Below are positions 13,770-20,042 of a stretch of DNA of 24,275 nucleotides, one piece after another. Position numbers and translations under genes: made by a program. The DNA comes from VRUE01 sp035266685. GTDB lineage: Bacteria; Actinomycetota; Thermoleophilia; Solirubrobacterales; 70-9. Every line of letters begins with the position of its first letter. Position 1 is the stretch's first letter. The notes under the pieces were generated by a model that was not told the DNA's origin, made no database searches, and worked only from the letters and a program-made list of their open reading frames with translations. The stretch lies in NCBI GenBank assembly GCA_035266685.1, contig DATFMX010000007.1, forward strand, positions 1 to 24,275, in the 5' to 3' direction.

Positions 13770-14644
13770 CAGTCGCTCGCCTCTGGCGACTTGGTCGCAC
13801 TATTTGCGACCAAGTCGCCACGTATCCGCCCCGCCACCCGCATCGCCTGCAGGGTGCTCCGGTCGTGGATGCGCAGCACATCCGCGCCCTCGCGCACGGC
13901 CAGGGTCGCCGCGGCGACGGTCCCCCACTCGCGCTCTCCCGCCGGCAGCCGCTCCTGCCAGCTGCCCGCAAGCACCTCGCCGATGAAGTCCTTGCGCGAG
14001 AGCGAGACGTAGAGCGCCGGGCCGAGCGAGCGCAGCTCGCCGAGCCGCCGCAGGATCTCCAGGTCCTGCGCGGTGGTGAGGTCGAAGTCGAGTCCGGGGT
14101 CGATCGCGATCTGCTCCTCCGACACACCAAGTCGCGAGGCCGCCTCGATTCTCCCCCCCAGCCACGACTTCAGGTGCTCGACCGCGTCGCCGTAGCGCTT
14201 CACCGGCCGGTCGACGCGCGGCGGTCCCTCGATGTGCATCAGCACGTAACCGCAGCCGCTCCCGGCCACCAGCTCGAACATCTCCTCCGAGCCGCCGGAG
14301 ATGTCGTTGATCGCGACCGCACCCGCGTCAAGCGCCCGTCGCGCAACCTCGACCGAGAAGGTGTCGGCCGAGACCGGCACGCCGGCGCCCGCCAGCCCCT
14401 CTATCGCCGGCACCAGCGCCGCCGCCTCATCCGCCGCCGAGACCGGCGGCCCGCTGCGCGCCGCGACCGCGCCGACGTCAAGCATGTCGAAGCTCGCCTC
14501 GACCAGCGCCAGCCCGTCGGCGACGGCCTGCTCCGGCGTCACGCTGCGCGCCCCCTCGAACATCGAGTCGGCGGTGACGTTGACGATCCCCGCCGCCAGA
14601 GGCTGCGCAAGCTCGAGCGTCCTGTCAGCCAGCCGCCACGACAT
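13769..14644 (-). CDS. folP: Dihydropteroate synthase-like protein
   Basis: The 291-residue product is a TIM-barrel DHPS by its landmarks: GIVNVTADSMFEGARSVTPE (loop 1), LDVGAVAARSGPP (loop 2), VSADTFSVEVARRALDAGA, AINDISGGSEEMF, IDPGLDFDLTTAQDLEIL, SLSRKDFIGEVLAG and the final VLRIHDRSTLQAMRVAG. DHPS joins pterin pyrophosphate to p-aminobenzoate in folate synthesis. The Asp of ADT, the N-D of INDISGG, the Lys of SRKDF and the R-x-H near the end are kept. Loop 1 differs (TPDSFSDGG is usual, TADSMFEGA here) and the usual GFGK-like turn reads LDFDL, so full activity is not certain and a FolP2-like side role is possible. It is the first gene of a coupled three-gene operon. Its last ~17 codons contain a 16-bp perfect hairpin. 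Confidence 0.85.
   Translation of the reverse strand: MSWRLADRTLELAQPLAAGIVNVTADSMFEGARSVTPEQAVADGLALVEASFDMLDVGAVAARSGPPVSAADEAAALVPAIEGLAGAGVPVSADTFSVEVARRALDAGAVAINDISGGSEEMFELVAGSGCGYVLMHIEGPPRVDRPVKRYGDAVEHLKSWLGGRIEAASRLGVSEEQIAIDPGLDFDLTTAQDLEILRRLGELRSLGPALYVSLSRKDFIGEVLAGSWQERLPAGEREWGTVAAATLAVREGADVLRIHDRSTLQAMRVAGRIRGDLVANSATKSPEASD
13784..13820. repeat. 16-bp perfect hairpin inside the 3' end of folP
   Basis: TGGCGACTTGGTCGCA (13784-13799) pairs exactly with 13805-13820 around a 5-nt loop. It is translated as the folP tail GDLVANSATKSPE. It could slow the polymerase or protect the message between folP and the helicase, or be an inserted repeat. Confidence 0.8.
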
Positions 14645-14649
14645 TCCCC

Positions 14650-14660
14650 GCTACGGTAGC
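14650..14660. promoter_or_regulatory. Symmetric -10 box shared by folP and the HAD gene
   Basis: GCTACGGTAGC is an inverted repeat reading TACGGT rightwards (13 bases before the HAD ATG) and TACCGT leftwards (8 bases before the folP ATG). The whole gap between the two ATGs is 26 bp, so any -35 regions lie in the opposing coding sequences. Confidence 0.45.
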
Positions 14661-14670
14661 GACCGCGCCA

Positions 14671-15495
14671 ATGCCGCTGCGATGCGTCTACACCGACCTC
14701 GACGGAACCCTGCTCGGGCGGGGCAGCTCGCTCTTCCGCGACGCCGAGGGCGGCTTCTCGCTCGCCCAAGCGCGCGGGCTCGAGGCCTGCCACCGGGCCG
14801 GCGTCGAGGTCGTGATCATGTCCGGCCGGCGCGAGCCGCAGGTACACGAGGCGGCGCGGCTGATGGGCCAGACCTCCTACATCTACGAGGCCGGCTGCGC
14901 CTTCGCGATCGACGGCGAGACGACGCTGCTGACCGGCGACCTCGTCCCCGACGAGGACGGCACGGTCTACGAGAAGCTCGAGCGGGCCGGCATCCCCAAG
15001 CTGCTCTTCGAGCGCTTCGAGGGGCGGCTCGAGTACCACTCGCCCTGGCACCACGGCCGCGTCCTCTCCCATCTCTTCCGCGGCAAGGTCGACGTCGAGG
15101 AGGCGAACGAGCTGCTCGCCGCGGCCGGGCACGAGAACCTGCGGCTGCTCGACAACGGCGCGATCGGCCGCGAGATGGCGGCGATCGACGGCCCGACCCA
15201 CGCCTACCACCTGGTGCCGAAGCTGGTCAGCAAGGCGAACGCGGTCGCTGCCCACGCGCGCGCCCGCGGCTACGACCCGGCCGAGTGCATCGCCGTCGGC
15301 GACTCGGTCGAGGACCTCGAGGTCGCCGCCGCGGTCGGCCGCTTCTTCGTCGTCGCCAACGGCCCCGAGCGCGACCCCGGCCTGCGCGCCGCGCTCGCCG
15401 CCTGGGACAACGCCACGGTCACCGAGGGCGCGATGGGCGACGGCTTCTACGAGGCCGTCGTCTCGACCCTGATGGAACGCCGACCGGCGCGGTAG
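14671..15495 (+). CDS. HAD-IIB family hydrolase (Cof/sugar-phosphatase type)
   Basis: The 274-residue product has HAD motif I VYTDLDGTLLG near the N-terminus (nucleophile and acid/base Asp), motif II VIMSGR, motif III Lys in KLVSKANAVAAHA, and motif IV AVGDSVEDLEVAAAVGR. The cap is inserted between motifs II and III (YIYEAGCAFAIDGETTLLTG onwards), which places it in subclass IIB with sugar and mannosyl-3-phosphoglycerate phosphatases; the acceptor sugar is not determined. The start must be near the ATG, because motif I begins at residue 6. It is divergent from folP across a 26-bp gap. The stop codon lies within a hairpin that copies the one after the alpha/beta hydrolase. Confidence 0.9.
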   Translation: MPLRCVYTDLDGTLLGRGSSLFRDAEGGFSLAQARGLEACHRAGVEVVIMSGRREPQVHEAARLMGQTSYIYEAGCAFAIDGETTLLTGDLVPDEDGTVYEKLERAGIPKLLFERFEGRLEYHSPWHHGRVLSHLFRGKVDVEEANELLAAAGHENLRLLDNGAIGREMAAIDGPTHAYHLVPKLVSKANAVAAHARARGYDPAECIAVGDSVEDLEVAAAVGRFFVVANGPERDPGLRAALAAWDNATVTEGAMGDGFYEAVVSTLMERRPAR

Positions 15496-15531
15496 AGGTT
15501 TGGTCCGGATAGCGGCTCAAACCTCGACCCC
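15489..15531. terminator. Gene-end hairpin, copy 2 of the element at 4856-4898
   Basis: GGTAGAGGTTTG (15491-15502) pairs with 15518-15529 with one mismatch. The HAD stop TAG (15493-15495) is in the left arm. By eye about 35 of 43 bases match the element after the alpha/beta hydrolase, including the Arg-stop codons CGG TAG that begin it. Confidence 0.6.
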
Positions 15532-15560
15532 GGTGCGGGGAGGCTGGGCTGAGCGCTGGG

Positions 15561-15566
15561 TAATAT
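15561..15566 (+). promoter_or_regulatory. TAATAT -10 box of the DtxR-family gene
   Basis: TAATAT ends 7 bases before the GTG start, the spacing for a leaderless or near-leaderless message. No ribosome site is seen in between. Confidence 0.5.
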
Positions 15567-15573
15567 CGGCGCC

Positions 15574-16281
15574 GTGGAGCAAGCGACCGTCGCCGAGCAG
15601 GAGTACCTCGAGACGATGTTCTGGCTGGAGGAGGCCGGGCTGCCGATGACCGGCGCCAACATCGCCCGCGCGATGCAGCTCTCGCCGCCCACCGTGCACG
15701 AGATGCTCGGCCGCCTGGTCGACGACGGATACGTCGAGCGCAAGGCCGACAAATCGCTCAGCTTCACCGAGTCCGGCCGCGAGCACGCCAGCCACATCGT
15801 GCGCCGCCACCGGATGATCGAGCGCTTCCTCACCGACGTTCTCGGCATCCCCTGGGACGAGGTACACGAGGAGGCGGAGCGGATCGAGCACGCGATGTCG
15901 CCGGTGCTCGAGGAGCGCATGCGGGCGGCGATCGGCGACGCGACGACCTGCCCGCACGGCCACCCGATCGTCGAGGGCGCGCGCGAGACCGGCTCGCTGC
16001 TCGCCGACGTCGAGGTCGGCGCCAAGGTCCACGTCCTGCGCTTCGAGAACGAGGCCGAGGAGCTGCTGCACTACCTCAAAGCGGCAGGCCTGGAGCCGGG
16101 CGTGGAGGGCACCGTGGAGAGTTCCGACGACGAGGGCGTGACGATCGCCTCCGACGCCGGCTCGCACGAGGTCTCGCGCAGCGTCGCCGAGACGGTCTCC
16201 GTCCGCGCCGACCCGGCGCCGCCCCCGCGCGCCGCGATCCCGGAGCAGCTCGTGTTGTCCTCAGATCGCTACGGGCGCTGA
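15574..16281 (+). CDS. DtxR-family metal-dependent repressor with MntR-type ligand set
   Basis: The 235-residue product has the N-terminal winged helix (MTGANIARAMQLSPPTVHEM), the dimer/metal domain (RHRMIERFLTDVLGIPWDEV, then HEEAERIEHAMSPVLEERM) and a C-terminal SH3/FeoA-like domain. Numbering runs in register with diphtheria DtxR: H79, E83, H98, E105 and H106 are all present, but position 10 is Glu (Met in DtxR) and 102 is Glu (Cys in DtxR). MntR has acidic residues at both places, so a Mn2+ sensor is more likely than an Fe2+ sensor. CPHGHPI follows in the place of the usual SPFGNPI. No transporter lies next to it, so its targets are elsewhere. Its stop codon lies inside the terminator arm. 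Confidence 0.9.
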   Translation: MEQATVAEQEYLETMFWLEEAGLPMTGANIARAMQLSPPTVHEMLGRLVDDGYVERKADKSLSFTESGREHASHIVRRHRMIERFLTDVLGIPWDEVHEEAERIEHAMSPVLEERMRAAIGDATTCPHGHPIVEGARETGSLLADVEVGAKVHVLRFENEAEELLHYLKAAGLEPGVEGTVESSDDEGVTIASDAGSHEVSRSVAETVSVRADPAPPPRAAIPEQLVLSSDRYGR

Positions 16282-16322
16282 GGCGGCGAGAACCGGCGCC
16301 TGGCTTGTCCTCGCCGCCTCAG
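16278..16322. terminator. 13-bp perfect hairpin between convergent genes
   Basis: CTGAGGCGGCGAG (16278-16290) is exactly complementary to 16310-16322, with a 19-nt loop. The TGA of the DtxR-family gene (16279-16281) is in the arm, and the stop of the convergent GEVED gene is 12 bases away. Confidence 0.75.
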
Positions 16323-16333
16323 AACGGTCAGGC

Positions 16334-17959
16334 TCAGGACGGCCGCATCGGGAACGGGCCCTTTTCCGCGCCCCCCTGGATCGCGCAGAGTTCGAGGCGT
16401 CCGCCCAGCTCGGTCGGTCCCGGCGGGTCGGCGAATTCGACCATGACCTGAACCGGCGTGTTGGCTTTGACGCTGCCGGTGCATTTCACGGACTGTCCGT
16501 CGACTCCGCACCCAATTCCCGATACGGGAGGAATCTGGACGTTGGTGATCATCGGCGGCGGCGGACCGTTCAGCTTGATCCGGAAGCCGTCGACATCCTG
16601 ATCGAACTGAACCTCCATCTGAATCTGTTTGGGATCAAGGGTCAGCTGGTAAGAGCCCGTGCCGCTCACCGGCGGTGGCTGCTGTTCGCCTTCGCCGCCG
16701 CTCGGCGGCTGCCCGGCGCCGGGCGCTTGGCCGCCGCCCGGGGCCTGCGGTTGGCGCGGCTGCACCGGCGCCGGTTTGTGCGGCTTCTTCGGCTTGACGA
16801 TCTTCTCGTGGACCACGGTCACCGCGCACTTGAGCGTCTGTTTGACTTTGCCGCGGACGAAGCTGAAGCTGATCACCTCACGCTCGACCGGGTTGGCGCG
16901 CTTGTCGCGCTTCTTCGACCTGAAGCTGAACCCGGCGGCGCGGAAGTAGCCGTTCGGCACCCCTTTCTGGTTCGAGTGTCGGAGGATCCGGGTGCGGTAG
17001 TCCGGAGTGCTCTTCTTGCTCAGCGTCCTGCCGAAGATCGGGCCTTTGCCTTCGTCAACGACGGAGAACCGCACCTTCACGGACTTGCCGTGCTCGACCG
17101 TCGCCGGGTTGGGGAGGCAGCTGACCTGGAACGGGCCGACTTCTTCTTCTTCCTTTTCTTTTTCTTTTTCCTTTTCCTTCTTTTCCTTCTTCGTTTCCTT
17201 CTTCTTGCCCTTACCGCGGTCGTCGGGGAATTCCGGCGGTGGGCCGAACCCGCCCCGGATCAAATAGTCCTCGGTCTCGCCGTAGGCGTACGGCGAGTCG
17301 GTTGCGCCGCCGCTGCGCGAGGCGGCGTCGATCGGCAGCTTCTGGCCGAGAGTCAGCGTGACGCGGGTCCAGAACTCCTGGCTGTGCAGACCCGCCTTGA
17401 ACTTGATCGAGAAGGCCCGCACGCGCTCTTTGAGGAAGGCCTTGCCGCTGATCCGCTGGTTGACGATCGCCCACTCGTTGTTGCGCAACGGGTCGGCGTT
17501 CGGACAGCCGTTCGTCTCCCCCCAGACGCCGCTGCGGTCCCAGTCGAACCATGAGTTCAGGTAGAGGTCGCGTTTGCGGAGCAGGCGACTCGGGATGCGT
17601 CGCGTGTCGATCAGCACGGTGAGAACCGAGGTCTTGCAGCGGCCGAGCCTTTCGAGCGATACGCCGTCGTCGAAGCGGTCCCGGTCGACCTGCTTGGAGT
17701 CGCCCTCCGTGTCGCGGCCGACGCCCAACGAAGGCCCGGAGCTCCTATGCCGCGGCCCCTTCGAGGCAAGCAACGAGGGGAATTCGCCGGCCACTGCGAT
17801 CGAGTAGCCAGCGCCGGCGCCGTCGGGCGCGTCGCCGTAATCCATCTTCGTCGCCGCCCCCGCCTGGGCAGCAAGCGTGAGTAGCGCCGCCACGGCGATC
17901 AATCCTCCGGCGAACAGGCTCAACAGTCTCGGACGCTCGGAACGTCGGTCAATGCGCAT
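16334..17959 (-). CDS. Exported GEVED-domain protein with Lys/Glu-repeat and Pro-rich linkers
   Basis: The 541-residue product has a signal peptide (LLSLFAGGLIAVAALLTLAA..., cleavage near AGAA) and then a GEVED domain: MDYGDAPDGAGAGYS, RHRSSGPSLGVGRDTEGDS, LYLNSWFDWDRSGVWGETNG and GETEDYLI near residue 230. A low-complexity linker of alternating Lys and Glu follows (about residues 247-275), then a ~130-residue basic Ig-like domain (FQVSCLPNPATVEHGKSVKV...), a Pro/Gln/Gly-rich linker and a final domain ending CAIQGGAEKGPFPMRPS. GEVED proteins are exported or surface-attached; the molecular role is not established. The start is supported by a GGGGGAG ribosome site. There is no sorting motif, so it is probably secreted. 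Confidence 0.8.
   Translation of the reverse strand: MRIDRRSERPRLLSLFAGGLIAVAALLTLAAQAGAATKMDYGDAPDGAGAGYSIAVAGEFPSLLASKGPRHRSSGPSLGVGRDTEGDSKQVDRDRFDDGVSLERLGRCKTSVLTVLIDTRRIPSRLLRKRDLYLNSWFDWDRSGVWGETNGCPNADPLRNNEWAIVNQRISGKAFLKERVRAFSIKFKAGLHSQEFWTRVTLTLGQKLPIDAASRSGGATDSPYAYGETEDYLIRGGFGPPPEFPDDRGKGKKKETKKEKKEKEKEKEKEEEEVGPFQVSCLPNPATVEHGKSVKVRFSVVDEGKGPIFGRTLSKKSTPDYRTRILRHSNQKGVPNGYFRAAGFSFRSKKRDKRANPVEREVISFSFVRGKVKQTLKCAVTVVHEKIVKPKKPHKPAPVQPRQPQAPGGGQAPGAGQPPSGGEGEQQPPPVSGTGSYQLTLDPKQIQMEVQFDQDVDGFRIKLNGPPPPMITNVQIPPVSGIGCGVDGQSVKCTGSVKANTPVQVMVEFADPPGPTELGGRLELCAIQGGAEKGPFPMRPS
17140..17206. repeat. Pure polypyrimidine tract encoding the Lys/Glu linker
   Basis: From 17140 to 17192 the + strand is uninterrupted pyrimidine (53 bases), and 17194-17206 continues after a single G. 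Read on the minus strand it is the AAG/GAA/GAG codon run of the GEVED protein linker. Such mirror-like tracts can form triplex DNA and slip during replication. Confidence 0.9.
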
Positions 17960-18043
17960 CGTTCTCCCCCTACGATCGTTGGTCTCCCCACCGAACGGGC
18001 GCCATCATAACCGCGATCCGGGGCTCTGGCCAGGGCCCGGCCG

Positions 18044-19147
18044 TCAGGCAGGAGAGGCAGCGCGAATGCGCTCCAGCGCGCGGGCGATCCGGGCGACGCC
18101 CTCCGGGATGCGCTCGGGCGGCACGCTGGCGAAGGAGAGGCGGAGGCTGTTCTCGCCGCCCTCGATCATGAAGTCGGGGCCGGCGACGAAGGCGACGCCC
18201 TCGCCCTTCGCCTCCGCCAGCAGGGCGGGGGTGTCGGTTCCCTCGGCGAGGTCGAGCCAGAGGAAGTAGCCGCCCTCGGGGACGACGAACTCGGCCTCGG
18301 GAAGCTGCTCGCGCAGCGCCCCGACGAGCGCGTCGCGGCGATCCCGCAGGGCGCCCTTGACGAACTCGATGTTGCGGTCCAGCGCCCCGGACCGGCAGAG
18401 CTCGAGCACCACCGACTCGGCCAGCATGTTGGGTGAGATGTAGGTCTCGTTGGCGCGCTTGGCAAGCTGCGCGACCTCGGTCGCCGGGCCGGCGAGGTAG
18501 CCGACGCGAACGCCCGGGCTGACGGTCTTCGAGAAGGACGAGGCGTGCATGACCCGTTCGGCCGAGTCGATCGAGAGCATCGACTCCAGCGCCTCGCCCT
18601 CGAAGGGCAGCTCGCGGTAGGGGTCGTCCTCGAAGATCCAGAAGGCGTGCTCGGCGGCGAGCTCGACCAGGCGGGTGCGCTTGGCGGCCGAGAGCGTGCA
18701 GCCGGCCGGGTTGTGGAAGTTGGGGATGATGTGGGCGAGCTTGATCGGCCCCTCGGCGAGCGCGGCCTCGAGCTGCGCGACGTCGAGCCCGTCGGCCTCC
18801 AGCCGCACCGGCACCAGCTCGACCCCGAGCCGCTGCAGCATCAACAGCGTGCGGTCGTAGGTCGGCTGCTCGACGACCACCCGGTCGCCGGGCTCGAGCA
18901 GCTGCTCGAACAGCATCCAGCCGGCCTCCAGCGAGCCGTTGGCGATCATCACCTGGCCGGCGTCGAGTCCTCCATGCCGCTCTGCCACCCACTGGCAGAG
19001 CCCCGGGTGCCCGATCCCGGTCCCGTACGAAAGCGCCTTTTCCCAGTCGTCGGCAAGCGCCGCGGCGGCGGCAGCGCGCACCGCCTCGGTGGGCAGGATG
19101 TCCGCGGAGGGGGCCCCGCGCGCAAAGGAAATCGTCTCGCCGGCCAT
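18044..19147 (-). CDS. PLP-dependent class I/II aminotransferase
   Basis: About 367 residues from ATG 19147; a TTG six codons earlier is in frame but less likely, since TAGGCT sits 8 bases before the ATG. Fold-type I landmarks are present: ISFARGAPSADILPTEAVRA, the aromatic SYGTGIGHPGLCQWV, PNFHNPAGCTLSAAKR (the N-P-x-G), IFEDDPYRELPFEGEA (PLP-pyridine Asp and Tyr) and the Schiff-base Lys in SSFSKTVSPGVRVGY. The closing Arg for the alpha-carboxylate is in ENSLRLSFASV. The layout is that of 2-aminoadipate/aromatic aminotransferases related to MocR C-domains; the amino donor is not determined. It follows sucD by 22 bp in the same direction, so it may share the sucCD transcript as well as using its own start. 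Confidence 0.9.
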   Translation of the reverse strand: MAGETISFARGAPSADILPTEAVRAAAAAALADDWEKALSYGTGIGHPGLCQWVAERHGGLDAGQVMIANGSLEAGWMLFEQLLEPGDRVVVEQPTYDRTLLMLQRLGVELVPVRLEADGLDVAQLEAALAEGPIKLAHIIPNFHNPAGCTLSAAKRTRLVELAAEHAFWIFEDDPYRELPFEGEALESMLSIDSAERVMHASSFSKTVSPGVRVGYLAGPATEVAQLAKRANETYISPNMLAESVVLELCRSGALDRNIEFVKGALRDRRDALVGALREQLPEAEFVVPEGGYFLWLDLAEGTDTPALLAEAKGEGVAFVAGPDFMIEGGENSLRLSFASVPPERIPEGVARIARALERIRAASPA

Positions 19148-19155
19148 CGCAAGCG

Positions 19156-19161
19156 AGCCTA
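19156..19161 (-). promoter_or_regulatory. TAGGCT box 8 bases before the aminotransferase start
   Basis: On the minus strand TAGGCT is followed by 8 bases and the ATG. It falls in the 22-bp gap after sucD, suggesting an extra leaderless promoter for the aminotransferase. Confidence 0.35.
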
Positions 19162-19169
19162 GCAACGCC

Positions 19170-20042
19170 CTATCCGCGCAGCACTTCGACGGCGATCTTC
19201 GCCGTCTCGGTGGGGCTTTCGCCCACCCTCACCCCGCGCGCCTCCAGCGCCTCCTTCTTCGCCTGCGCCGTGCCGGAGGAGCCGGAGATGATCGCGCCGG
19301 CGTGGCCCATCTGCTTGCCGGGCGGGGCGGTGAAGCCGGCGATGTAGGCGACGACCGGCTTGGAGATGTTCGAGGCGATGAACTCGGCGGCCCGCTCCTC
19401 GGCGTCGCCGCCGATCTCGCCGACCATCACGATCAGCTCGGTGTCGGGGTCCGCCTCGTAGAGCTTCAGGATGTCGATGAAGTCCGAGCCGATGATCGGG
19501 TCGCCGCCGATGCCGACGATCGAGGAGTTGCCCTCGCCCGCCTGCTTCAGCTCGTTGCCGATCTGGTAGGTCAGCGTCCCCGACTTGGAGACGACGCCGA
19601 TCTTGCCCGGGTCGAAGAACTGGGCGGGGATGATGCCGACGTTGGCCTTGCCCGGCGAGAGCGCGCCGGGGCAGTTCGGGCCGATCAGCCGCACACCGGC
19701 CTGCTTGGCCTTCCAGTAGGTGTTCAGCATGTCGAGCACCGGGATCCCCTCGGTGATCGCGATCACCGTCTCGACCCCGGACTCGATCGCCTCGTCGATC
19801 GCCGGCGCGGCGAAGCGGGCGGGGACGAAGATCATCGAGGTGTTGGCGCCCTGCTCCTCGACCGCCTCGCGGATCGAGTCGAAGATCGGCACGCCCTCGA
19901 CGTCCTGGCCGCCCTTGCCGGGCGTCACGCCCGCCACCAGGTCCGTCCCGTAGGCGCGGTTGCGCAGGCCGTGGAAGGAGCCCTCGCGGCCGGTCAGGCC
20001 GGAGACGACCAGTTTCGTACTCTCGTCGATGACGATCGACAT
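19170..20042 (-). CDS. sucD: Succinate-CoA ligase, alpha subunit
   Basis: The 290-residue product carries the CoA-binding Rossmann domain (VVSGLTGREGSFHG at residues 13-26, then LVAGVTPGKGGQD) and the ligase domain with the phosphohistidine in FTAPPGKQMGHAGAIISG. RLIGPNCPGALSPG and VSKSGTLTYQIGNEL are further signatures of the family. With SucC it interconverts succinyl-CoA and succinate with ATP or GTP synthesis in the TCA cycle. Its ATG overlaps the sucC stop by one base (TGATG), so translation is coupled. Length and motifs are standard. Confidence 0.97.
   Translation of the reverse strand: MSIVIDESTKLVVSGLTGREGSFHGLRNRAYGTDLVAGVTPGKGGQDVEGVPIFDSIREAVEEQGANTSMIFVPARFAAPAIDEAIESGVETVIAITEGIPVLDMLNTYWKAKQAGVRLIGPNCPGALSPGKANVGIIPAQFFDPGKIGVVSKSGTLTYQIGNELKQAGEGNSSIVGIGGDPIIGSDFIDILKLYEADPDTELIVMVGEIGGDAEERAAEFIASNISKPVVAYIAGFTAPPGKQMGHAGAIISGSSGTAQAKKEALEARGVRVGESPTETAKIAVEVLRG

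Noticed and set aside
11544..14012. An 822-codon open frame on the + strand across the helicase and folP
   Set aside because: It is exactly antisense to two well-supported genes, Arg/Ala/Asp-rich with no motif, and arises from GC-rich codon third positions.
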